Assembly (NCBI GenBank): GCA_963702165.1
Contig: OY969722.1
Span: 1 to 64,000, forward strand
Source: Terrimesophilobacter sp963702165
GTDB taxonomy: Bacteria > Actinomycetota > Actinomycetes > Actinomycetales > Microbacteriaceae
Reading direction: 5' to 3'
Length of the DNA stretch: 64,000 nt
Below the pieces are notes generated by a model. It did no database searches. It had not been told where the DNA came from and worked only from the letters and a program-made list of their open reading frames with translations. The position numbers were made by a program, and so were the translations under genes. Positions 29,669 through 37,471 of this stretch are shown here, piece by piece. How positions within the stretch are numbered: the first letter of the stretch is position 1; the number at the start of each line of letters is the position of its first letter.

Positions 29669-30586
29669 ATGGCAACGAAGATTGCGTTCATCGGCCTCGG
29701 GCACATGGGGTGCCCGATGGCGGCGAATCTGATGAAGGCCGGCTACGAGGTGAGCGGCTTCGACGTGGCGCCCGCAGCGATCGAGGCGGCGACTGCGCTC
29801 GGGATCCCGATAACCGAGTCGGCCGGGTCGGCGGTAGCGGATGCCGACGTCGTGATCACGATGCTGCAGACCGGCGACCAGGTGATGCGTGTCTACAACG
29901 GCACCGACGAGGTGAAGGGGCTGCTCGACGCCGCGCGCCCCGGCACGCTGTTCATCGACTCGTCGACCATCGCCGTCGACGACGCCAGGCGGGCCGCGCA
30001 ACTCGCCCACGATGCCGGGCACCGGGCGATGGATGCGCCGGTGTCGGGCGGCGTTGTCGGCGCTGAGGCCGCGACGCTCGCCTTCATGGTGGGCGGTTCC
30101 GACGAGGACTTCGCCGTGGCCGAGCCGGTGCTGCAGACCATGGGCAAGCGCGTCGTGCACTGCGGCGAGTCCGGTCTCGGGCAGGCAGCCAAGGTGTGCA
30201 ACAACCTGATCCTCGGCATCTCGATGATCGGCGTCAGCGAGGCGTTCGTGCTGGGGGAGCGGCTTGGGCTGTCCCACCAGGCGCTCTTCGATGTCGCATC
30301 CAACGCATCCGGACAGTGCTGGGCTCTCACCACCAACTGCCCGGTCCCCGGCCCAGTGCCGACCAGCCCGGCCAACCGGGACTACCAGCCCGGCTTCGCG
30401 GCCGCACTCATGGCCAAGGACCTCGGGCTTGCCGCCCGCGCGCTCGAGTCGACCGGCGTCCATGCCGAGATCGGCATGCTCGCGAGCGAGCTGTACCAGC
30501 GGTTCGCCGAAGGCGGCGGCGCCGATACGGACTTCTCGGGCATCATCAACAGCATCCGTGACCAGAGCCAGAAGGGCGCCGCATGA
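29669..30586 (+). CDS. mmsB: 3-hydroxyisobutyrate dehydrogenase
   Basis: Oxidises 3-hydroxyisobutyrate to methylmalonate semialdehyde with NAD+. ATG 29669 (GGAAGGGGAG box) gives 305 residues: MATKIAFIGLGHMGCPMAAN with the NAD loop at 9-14, DAPVSGGVVGAEAATLAFMVGG with the substrate-binding motif near 122-128, and GQAAKVCNNLILG with catalytic Lys175. Next are NASGQCWALTTNCPVPGPVP and FAAALMAKDLGLAA. This is intact and full length. It is the third gene of the valine operon; its stop overlaps the next ATG (ATGA). Confidence 0.94.
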   Translation: MATKIAFIGLGHMGCPMAANLMKAGYEVSGFDVAPAAIEAATALGIPITESAGSAVADADVVITMLQTGDQVMRVYNGTDEVKGLLDAARPGTLFIDSSTIAVDDARRAAQLAHDAGHRAMDAPVSGGVVGAEAATLAFMVGGSDEDFAVAEPVLQTMGKRVVHCGESGLGQAAKVCNNLILGISMIGVSEAFVLGERLGLSHQALFDVASNASGQCWALTTNCPVPGPVPTSPANRDYQPGFAAALMAKDLGLAARALESTGVHAEIGMLASELYQRFAEGGGADTDFSGIINSIRDQSQKGAA

Positions 30587-31359
30587 CCGAATTCGAGACC
30601 ATCATCGTCGAACGGCGCGACCGGGTCGGGCTGATCACCCTGAACCGGCCGGATGCGCTCAACGCGCTCAACGCGACCGTGATGCACGAGGTGCTTGCGG
30701 CGGCGGTGGACTTCGACCGGGACCCGCAGATCGGTGCGATCGTGCTCACCGGTTCTGAACGCGCCTTCGCCGCGGGCGCCGACATCAAGGAGATGGCTGA
30801 CAAGAGCCAGCAGGATGTCGCCGCCGAGCGGCTATTCGACGAATGGGACGCGTTCGCGGGCATCCGCACGCCGCTGATCGCCGCGGTGTCCGGCTACGCG
30901 CTGGGCGGCGGATGCGAGGTGGCGATGATGTGCGACATCCTGATCGCAGCCGACACCGCGAAATTCGGGCAGCCAGAGGTGAACCTGGGCGTCATCCCCG
31001 GGATGGGCGGCAGCCAGCGGATGACGCGAGCGATCGGCAAGGCGAAGGCGATGGACCTCATTTTGACCGGGCGCACCATGGGAGCCGAGGAGGCCGAGCG
31101 TGCTGGGCTGGTGTCCCGGATCGTGCCGGCCGACAACCTGCTGGACGAGGCGCTGGCGGTCGCCGCGGCGATCGCCGGCAAATCGCTGCCGGTCATCCAG
31201 GCCGCGAAGGAAGCGGTGAACGTCGCGTTCGAATCGACGCTCAGCGAGGGCATCCGGTTTGAGCGACGCACTTTCTACAGCATGTTCGCCTTGGACGACC
31301 AGAAGGAGGGGATGGCGGCCTTCGTCGAGAAGCGCGACGCGAACTTCGCGGGACGCTGA
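30583..31359 (+). CDS. Enoyl-CoA hydratase/isomerase family protein
   Basis: 258-residue crotonase, probably hydrating methacrylyl-CoA (or crotonyl-CoA). Motifs: LITLNRPDALNALNATVMHE, LTGSERAFAAGADIKEMADK (oxyanion hole), AVSGYALGGGCEVAMMCD and FGQPEVNLGVIPGMGGSQRM with the catalytic Glu pair. Also present are LTGRTMGAEEAERAGLVSRI and a C-terminal FYSMFALDDQKEGMAAFVEK. It is the last gene of the operon and ends before repeat A3 and the convergent RDD gene. Confidence 0.92.
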   Translation: MTEFETIIVERRDRVGLITLNRPDALNALNATVMHEVLAAAVDFDRDPQIGAIVLTGSERAFAAGADIKEMADKSQQDVAAERLFDEWDAFAGIRTPLIAAVSGYALGGGCEVAMMCDILIAADTAKFGQPEVNLGVIPGMGGSQRMTRAIGKAKAMDLILTGRTMGAEEAERAGLVSRIVPADNLLDEALAVAAAIAGKSLPVIQAAKEAVNVAFESTLSEGIRFERRTFYSMFALDDQKEGMAAFVEKRDANFAGR

Positions 31360-31401
31360 CCCTGCCCGGTGATCGAGCTTGTCGAGATCCCGCTCGATCC
31401 T

Positions 31402-31507
31402 CCCTGTTATGCAGGACTTTCTGCCCGATGTGGGCTCGGATCCCAATGCGCACGCCGCCAGTAGGCAGGATGTCCTGCACAACGAGGAATCTCCTGCACA
31501 ACGGGAG
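31402..31507. repeat. Intergenic inverted repeat, family A copy 3
   Basis: Left arm CCCTGTTATGCAGGA (31402-31416), identical over 15 bases to copy 2. Right half-sites TCCTGCACAACGAGG (31473-31487) and TCCTGCACAACGGGA (31492-31506), period 19. Left-to-right distance 69 nt. It again separates convergent genes. Confidence 0.82.
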
Positions 31508-31518
31508 AGGGGGGCTCG

Positions 31519-32379
31519 TCAGCCGCGCTTCGGGAACCCGTGCGGCAGCGCGTCCAGCACCGGCGTGACCCGCTCGAGCCGCTGCTTCTCGCGCTCCAGC
31601 GCCGCGAACTCGCGCTCCCGGCGCACCGCTGACACCGCGGCCAGAAACAGCTCCGGGTTGCTGGGCGGGATCGGCGACACGTACTGCGCCGCCTCGTTGG
31701 CCAGTTCGCGGGAGACCCGCACCCGCGTATCCGGCACCATGTTGCCTGCCTGCCGCAGGAACTGCGCGATCCTGCGGGCGAGCGGGTCAGGCATCCGGGC
31801 GACGTCCGCCGTTGCAGCCCAGGCCTGAAGCTCGACCGGCACGCCGAACACCGGCGGGTCATGCCTCGGCACGCGTTCGTGCTGACTGTAGGTGCCAGCG
31901 AGCATGTCGCCGAGGCGCTTGGCCTTCGCGTTCAGCAGCCCGACGAACGCGGCGATGCTGCCGAGGCTCAGGAACAGCTCGATCACGCCGAGAAGCGCGC
32001 GGATGAGCGCGTGGCGGAACCCGATCGAGCCGCCGTCGTCGCGCACGATCCTGGTGCCGAGCGCCAGGCGCCCGAGCGACTTGCCCTGCGAAATGGTCTC
32101 GACGGTGGCGGGGATGATCACAAGGCACAGCACGAGCGAGGCGATGATCAGGATCGTCATCAGCGACGGATCCACGAACTGCATGACGGTCTGGGTGGTG
32201 GCGGCGATCACCAGCAGCAGCCAGACCCCGAAGTAGACGACCCAGTCGATCATGGTTCCGGCCGCGCGCACGATGTAGCTCGCGGGCCGGGTATCGAGGG
32301 CGACGGCCTCGCCGAGGATGAGTTCGGATCCGTCGTCCGCGTGGCTCTCGTCGACGGATGCCGCGGATACCGAGGTCAT
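31519..32379 (-). CDS. RDD-family membrane protein
   Basis: 286 residues. Three hydrophobic helices lie in the RDD domain (about 28-165): ALDTRPASYIVRAAGTMIDW gives the Arg/Asp signature, then VVYFGVWLLLVIAATTQ and ILIIASLVLCLVIIPATVE. GKSLGRLALGTRIVRDDGGS and IGFRHALIRALLGVIELFL follow. The cytoplasmic C-terminal 120 residues include ARRIAQFLRQAGNMVPDTRV and a coiled-coil-like EREFAALEREKQRLERV. Function unknown. It is divergent (17 nt between starts) from a SpoIIM-type protein, a common actinobacterial pairing that normally adjoins the MoxR-DUF58 operon. Confidence 0.85.
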   Translation of the reverse strand: MTSVSAASVDESHADDGSELILGEAVALDTRPASYIVRAAGTMIDWVVYFGVWLLLVIAATTQTVMQFVDPSLMTILIIASLVLCLVIIPATVETISQGKSLGRLALGTRIVRDDGGSIGFRHALIRALLGVIELFLSLGSIAAFVGLLNAKAKRLGDMLAGTYSQHERVPRHDPPVFGVPVELQAWAATADVARMPDPLARRIAQFLRQAGNMVPDTRVRVSRELANEAAQYVSPIPPSNPELFLAAVSAVRREREFAALEREKQRLERVTPVLDALPHGFPKRG

Positions 32380-32396
32380 GTCTAGTATTTAAGCAG

Positions 32397-33392
32397 ATGG
32401 ACCTCGACGCCTACTCCGCCGCCCGCCGCGATGAATGGGACGAGCTTGCCCGTTTGGGAAGCAAGCGCAGGTTCAACGGCGCCGAAGCCGACGAACTCAT
32501 CGACCGCTATCAGGCCGCGGCAAGCGACCTCTCGGTGATCAAGACCACGGTCGGTCAGTCGATCCAGGGCGACCGGCTGTCGGTCGCCATCCACCGCGCC
32601 CGGCTGCGCTTCACCGGTGCAAAGTCGAACCCGCTGAGCCGGATCCCGCTGTTCTTCGGCGCGCAGCTGCCCGCGGCGCTGTACCGGATCCGCTGGCTGT
32701 CGCTGTGGGTCACCCTGATCTGGATCGCGGTCGCCACCCTGTTCGCGTTCTGGGCCGCGCAGACCCCAGGGGTGCTCACCAACTTCGGCAGCGACGAGCT
32801 GCGCAGGCAGTACGCCGAGAACGACTTCGTTGGCTACTACTCCGAGCACGGCATGGCCGAGTTCGGCGCGCTGGTCTGGACCAACAACGCCTGGATCGCG
32901 ATTCAGTGCGTCGCCTTCGGCATCCTGGGCGTCTGGGCGCCCTGGATCCTGATGCAGAACGCGACCGGCGTCGGCGGGGCGGCGGCCGTCATGGCTGAGC
33001 AGGGCCACCTCGACACCTTCTTCCTCTTCATCCTCCCGCACGGGCAGCTCGAGCTGTACTCGATCTTCGTCGCCGGCGCGGCCGGGCTGCGCATCTTCTG
33101 GTCCTGGGTCGCCCCCGGTGCACGCACGCGCGCGCAGGCGCTCGCCGAGGACGGTCGCGCGCTCATCACGGTCGCGGTCGGACTGACCCTCTCGCTGCTG
33201 CTGTCCGGCATCATCGAGGGCTTCGTCACGCGGCAGGACTGGCCGTGGGCGATCAAGATCGGGATCGGGACGCTCGCCCTCGCCGCCTTCCTCTACTACC
33301 AGTGGATTCTCGGTCGTCGCGCCGCGCTGGCGGGGGAGACCGGCGACCTGATCGAGTTCGAGAGCGGAGCCAGGCGGATCATCGCCGCTTGA
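32397..33392 (+). CDS. Stage II sporulation protein M (SpoIIM)-family membrane protein
   Basis: 331 residues from ATG 32397: MDLDAYSAARRDEWDELARL, a cytoplasmic helical region, then about five or six helices starting with LSLWVTLIWIAVATLFAFW and including WIAIQCVAFGILGVWAPWIL. FILPHGQLELYSIFVAGAAG is the SpoIIM/DUF95 HG-x-x-E signature. Such proteins in non-sporulating actinobacteria accompany RDD, MoxR and DUF58 genes; the role is unknown, perhaps envelope remodelling. The stop lies 4 bp inside the -35 box of the fur promoter. Confidence 0.86.
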   Translation: MDLDAYSAARRDEWDELARLGSKRRFNGAEADELIDRYQAAASDLSVIKTTVGQSIQGDRLSVAIHRARLRFTGAKSNPLSRIPLFFGAQLPAALYRIRWLSLWVTLIWIAVATLFAFWAAQTPGVLTNFGSDELRRQYAENDFVGYYSEHGMAEFGALVWTNNAWIAIQCVAFGILGVWAPWILMQNATGVGGAAAVMAEQGHLDTFFLFILPHGQLELYSIFVAGAAGLRIFWSWVAPGARTRAQALAEDGRALITVAVGLTLSLLLSGIIEGFVTRQDWPWAIKIGIGTLALAAFLYYQWILGRRAALAGETGDLIEFESGARRIIAA

Positions 33393-33422
33393 CGTGAATG
33401 ACTCGCTTTTTATAGTCATTCA
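33389..33422 (+). promoter_or_regulatory. fur-katA promoter with embedded palindromic operator
   Basis: TTGACG (33389-33394), 16-bp spacer and TATAGT (33411-33416). A perfect 9-bp inverted repeat TGAATGACT-N10-AGTCATTCA spans 33395-33422, filling the spacer and covering the -10 box. The local AT-richness and position fit autoregulation by the Fur-family product encoded 16 bp downstream. This is the classic FurA/CatR arrangement. Confidence 0.75.
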
Positions 33423-33437
33423 CGATAAGGTGGGCGC

Positions 33438-33871
33438 ATGCCCACCGCACTCGATCAGGAACTCCGTGACGCCGGTTTGCGCGTCACGAGCGGTCGAGTC
33501 GCGCTGCTCGAGTCACTCAATGACCTTCCACACTCCGACGCCGAGACCCTGTTCCAGTCGCTGAAGGAGCAGCTCCCCGGCCTCTCGGTCCAGTCGGTGC
33601 ACAACATCCTGGGCGGACCTGACGACGGCGGGCATCATCCGCCGCATCGAGCCGGCAGGGTCCGCCAGCGCGCTACGAGCGCCGCACCGGCGACAACCAC
33701 CACCACATCGTCTGCACCGGATGCGGTGCGATCAGCGACGTGGACTGTGTCGTCGGCGAGGCACCGTGTCTCACCCCGTCGCACGACGCGGCGGCTTCGC
33801 CGTCCAGACAGCCGAGGTCACCTTCTGGGGCCTCTGCCCCGAGTGCCAGGACGGCGCGCGTCGACTCCTAG
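33438..33871 (+). CDS. fur: Fur-family transcriptional regulator (frameshifted)
   Basis: Likely FurA/CatR-type peroxide-sensing repressor of the adjacent catalase. ATG 33438: TALDQELRDAGLRVTSGRVA, LPHSDAETLFQSLKEQLPG and LSVQSVHNIL (winged helix). An extra G near 33611 and another near 33663 shift the frame. The metal-binding half then reads YERRTGDNHHHIVCTGCGAI and, after a further indel near 33793, GFAVQTAEVTFWGLCPECQD. The HHHIVC-x2-C and CPEC pairs are the expected metal sites. The restored product is about 143 residues, normal for Fur. The end at TAG 33869-33871 is inferred. katA follows 52 nt later with its own AAGGAG. Confidence 0.82.
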
Positions 33872-33922
33872 GCATCCGAATCTCACACGAAATCACCCAA
33901 CCTACGCAAGAAGGAGAACACC

Positions 33923-35435
33923 ATGACGGAACTTCACCACGCACCCAGACCGGCGCCCCGGTCGCCAGCGACGCGCATTCGCTCACCATCGGCGCCGACG
34001 GCATCACCGTCCTGCACGACCGCTACCTGGTCGAGAAGCTCGCGTCGTTCAACCGCGAGCGCGTGCCGGAGCGCAACCCACACGCCAAGGGCGGCGGCGC
34101 GTTCGGCGAGTTCGAGGTGACCGAGGACGTCTCCGCGTACACCCGTGCGGCGGTGTTCCAGCCCGGCGCGAAGAGCGAGACGCTGCTGCGCTTCTCGTCG
34201 GTCGCCGGTGAGCAGGGCTCGCCCGACACCTGGCGCGACGTGCGCGGCTTCGCGCTGCGCTTCTACACGACCGAGGGCAACTTCGACATCGTCGGCAACA
34301 ACACCCCGATGTTCTTCATCCGCGACGCGCATGAAGTTCCCCGACTTCATCCACTCGCAGAAGCGCCTCGGCGACTCCGGCCTGCGCGACGCCGACATGC
34401 AGTGGGACTTCTGGACCCTCTCGCCCGAGTCCGCGCACCAGGTGACCTACCTGATGGGCGACCGCGGCCTGCCCACGCAGCTGGCGCCACATGAACGGCT
34501 ACGGCTCGCACACCTACCAGTGGATCAACGCGGCCGGCGAGCGCTTCTGGGTGCAGTACCACTTCCTGTCCCGCCAGGGCGTCGAGGCGATGGCGCCGGA
34601 GGAGGCCGAGAAGCTGGCCGGTTCCGATGCCGACTACTACCGCCGCGACCTGTTCGAGTCGATCGCCAAGGGTGACAACCCCGTCTGGGACGTGTACGTG
34701 CAGATCATGCCGTACGAGGAGGCGAAGACCTACCGCTTCAACCCGTTCGACATCACCAAGACCTGGTCGCAAGAAGGACTACCCGCGCATCAAGGTCGGC
34801 ACTTCACGCTGAACCGCAACCCGCAGAACTTCTTCGCCGAGATCGAGCAGGCCGCGTTCTCGCCGTCGCAACCAGGTGCCCGGCACCGGCATCTCGCCCG
34901 GACAAGATGCTCATGGCCCGCGTGTTCGCCTACGCCGACGCGCAGCGCTACCGCATCGGCGCCAACTACAACCAGCTGCCGGTCAACCAGCCGCACGCCG
35001 CCGAGGTCAGCGCAACTACATGCACGAAGGCAACATGCGGTACCGTCTACAACGATGCAGCCGACCCCGGTCTACACGCCCGAACTCGCTCGGCGGGCCC
35101 GGCGGCCGACGCCGACCCGCGCCGGCGAGAGGCGAGCTGGGAGACGGATGGCGAGCTGATGCGTGCCGCCCAGACCCTGCACGCCGAGGACGACGACTTC
35201 GGCCAGGCCGGCACCCTCTACCGCGAGGTCTTCGACGACGAGCGAGCGCGCCCGCTTCCTGACGGTGCTCACCGGTCAGGGCTGCACTCTCTGACCCGCC
35301 CCGAGGTCATGCGAGCGCTTCTTCTGGTACTGGACCAACGTCGACGCCGAGCTGGGTGCCGCGCTGCGCGCCGCAGCGGGCGGGGCCGACAGCACCCCGA
35401 TCCAGGACGCAGAGCCGGTCGGCATCGGCGAGTAA
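33923..35435 (+). CDS. katA: Catalase, monofunctional clade (multiple frameshifts)
   Basis: Haem catalase, about 500 residues when restored. Pieces in order: GAPVASDAHSLTIGADGITV, VERNPHAKGGG-type block (RVPERNPHAKGGGAFGEFEV), FSSVAGEQGSPDTWRDVRGF, GNFDIVGNNTPMFFIRDA and MKFPDFIHSQKRLGDSGL. Then MNGYGSHTYQWINAAGERFW, NPVWDVYVQIMPYEEAKTY, RFNPFDITKTWS, the proximal-haem region RVFAYADAQRYRIGANYNQL and a C-terminus FWYWTNVDAELGAALRAAAG. At least seven indels, mostly single-base insertions (for example near 34330, 34490, 34768 and 34869), break it. AAGGAG precedes ATG 33923. Regulation is probably by the upstream Fur protein. Confidence 0.9.
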
Positions 35436-35448
35436 CCGACCCACGCAG

Positions 35449-35482
35449 AGGGCCGCATCCGACACCGGATGCGGCCCTTTCG
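35449..35482 (+). terminator. Rho-independent terminator after katA
   Basis: Perfect 12-bp GC-rich stem AGGGCCGCATCC (35449-35460) with GGATGCGGCCCT (35467-35478), 6-nt loop, followed by TTTCG. It starts 13 nt after the katA stop. Confidence 0.82.
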
Positions 35483-35512
35483 CCTTCCCGGGAGACAGCG
35501 TCGGCCCCGGTA

Positions 35513-35599
35513 CTGAAAACGAAGGAGATCCGGGCGGAAATGGGGCGTTTCGGTGCCAGACCGCGGCGTGTCGCGCCGAATCTCCTTCGTTTTCGTCAG
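35513..35599. repeat. Intergenic inverted repeat, family B copy 3
   Basis: Left arm CTGAAAACGAAGGAGATC (35513-35530); right arm ATCTCCTTCGTTTTCGTCAG (35580-35599). The core to the matching TTTTCG is 83 nt, as in the other two copies. It lies between the katA terminator and dinB. Confidence 0.8.
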
Positions 35600-35613
35600 C
35601 CGCGGCGGTGGCG

Positions 35614-36709
35614 ATGAGGGCGGAGACTGGTCTCGTGGACCTGATCCCCGTGGGTGCTGCACGTCGACCTCGACCAGTTCATCGCTGCGGTCGAGGTGCT
35701 GCGACGCCCCGAGCTGGCGGGCAAGCCGCTGATCATCGGCGGGCGCGGCGACCCGACCGAACGCGCGGTGGTCTCGACCGCGTCCTACGAGGCGCGCGAA
35801 TTCGGTGTCGGATCCGGGATGCCGCTGCGCATCGCCGCGCGCAAGGTACCGGATGCGGTGATCCTGCCCGTCGATGCCGAGGCGTACCTCGCGAAATCCG
35901 ACGACGTGATGACCATCCTGCGGGCCCAGCCGGGCGCACGCGTGCAGGTGCTCGGCTGGGATGAGGCGTTCGTGGGCATCCTGACCGCGGACCCGGAGTC
36001 GGTCGCGCGCCAGCTGCAGCAGGCGGTGCTCGGCGCCACCGGCCTGCACTGCAGCGTCGGCATCGGCGACACCCTCGTCCGGGCCAAGGTCGCCACCGGG
36101 TTCGGCAAGCCGCGCGGCGTGTTCCGGCTCACCGCCGAGAACTGGTTCGCGGTGATGGGGGATCGGCCCACCATCGCGCTGTGGGGCGTCGGCACGAAGA
36201 TCGCCCGCCGGCTGGCGGGCTGCGGCATCACCACGGTCGCCGAGCTGGCCACCGCCGACCCAGACATCCTCGCCGCCGAGTTCGGCCCGCGCATGGGACC
36301 GTGGTTCGCGCAGCTCGGGCGCGGCGACGGCTCCCGGATCGTCGACGACACGCCCTGGGTGGCGCGCGGCCACAGTCGGGAGACCACCTTCCAGCAGGAC
36401 CTCACCGACCCGGCGCAGGTCGAGGAGGCCGTGCGCGACCTGGTCGACCGGGTGCTGGAAGACGTCGCGGCGGAGGGTAGGCCGGTGATCGGGCTGACCC
36501 TCAAGGTGCGTTACGCGCCGTTCAGCACCAAGACCTTCGCCAAGAAGATCCCGCCGGTCACAGAGCGGGAGACCGTGCTCGCCCGCGCCCTCGAGCTGGC
36601 CGCCAAGCGCGAGCCCGGCCGGCCGATCCGACTGCTCGGGCTGCGCGCCGAGATGTCGATGCCGGATGACGCGCGCGATGGCCACACTCCGACCCGCAGC
36701 GGCTGGTGA
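35614..36709 (+). CDS. dinB: DNA polymerase IV (frameshifted near the start)
   Basis: Y-family translesion polymerase. The ATG at 35614 gives MRAETGLVDLIP; an indel near 35650 then leads into VLHVDLDQFIAAVEVLRRPE, which otherwise would start at GTG 35654. Further motifs: KPLIIGGRGDPTERAVVSTA, SYEAREFGVGSGMPLRIAA, VQVLGWDEAFVGI (the catalytic acidic pair is in WDEAF, not the usual SIDEA), LHCSVGIGDTLVRAKVATGF and ALWGVGTKIARRLAGCGITT (helix-hairpin-helix). The little-finger domain ends with RPIRLLGLRAEMSMPDDA. About 360 residues. Confidence 0.88.
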
Positions 36710-36729
36710 CCCGCTGGCGACGGTGCAGC

Positions 36730-37359
36730 TTACCCGCCGCCATGCTTGCTGCGAACGCGGTCGATAAGCCACGACGACAGCGTCGCCGCCACGGTGCCGA
36801 GCAGCGCCAGCCCGCCGAACATCAGTCCAACAGCCACCCACCGCCCCGCGGCGGTGATCGGATAGTAATCGCCGTACCCGACCGAGGTGACGGTGACCGC
36901 AACCCACCACGCGGCATCCGGGAACTCGGTGATGTTGGCCCCCGGCGCATTCTGCTCGGCGTCCAGGACGGCCAGCGCACCCATGAAGATCAGCAGGACG
37001 GATGTCGCCACTGCGTAGATCGCCAACCGTCCCCTGACCGCGGTCCCCGTCTCGGCGCGCAGCGACGGAACCAGACGAAGCAGCCGCAACAGCAGAAGCG
37101 GACGCAGTATCGGCACCAGCACCGCAGCTAGGTTGACCAGGTGGGTGCGAAACCACTTGCCGCGAGACTCGGCCAGCACGATGCACACGACGTACTCGAC
37201 AGCGAACATCAGCCAGATCGCGGCGAGGACCAGGCGCGGTACCACAGCGTCAGGCGCATGGACATTCGCGATCACGATCCAGGCGTACACGACCGTGAAG
37301 ACCACGGCGGCGGCGACCATCGGCCATTGGGTCAGCTGCTGCCAGCGACTGAGCACCAT
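36730..37359 (-). CDS. Voltage-gated-like potassium channel family protein
   Basis: 209-residue six-helix ion channel. ATG 37359: VLSRWQQLTQWPMVAAAVVF; helix S4-like basic segment ILRPLLLLRLLRLVPSLRAE; pore AAWWVAVTVTSVGYGDYYP with the selectivity filter SVGYGD; final helix WVAVGLMFGGLALLGTVAAT. No cytoplasmic regulatory domain follows. Three more in-frame starts lie upstream but their residues look non-coding. It is divergent from the GH15 gene and convergent with dinB (20 bp). Confidence 0.88.
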   Translation of the reverse strand: MVLSRWQQLTQWPMVAAAVVFTVVYAWIVIANVHAPDAVVPRLVLAAIWLMFAVEYVVCIVLAESRGKWFRTHLVNLAAVLVPILRPLLLLRLLRLVPSLRAETGTAVRGRLAIYAVATSVLLIFMGALAVLDAEQNAPGANITEFPDAAWWVAVTVTSVGYGDYYPITAAGRWVAVGLMFGGLALLGTVAATLSSWLIDRVRSKHGGG

Positions 37360-37471
37360 GGGATGACTATAAGTCGGTCCCCCGGTCATCATCCGGCAGG
37401 TTCATCCGGTCAGGATGATTGGCGCCCGAAACGCCCACCACACAATCGGGAGGTAGACGGAGGAGACTCAC

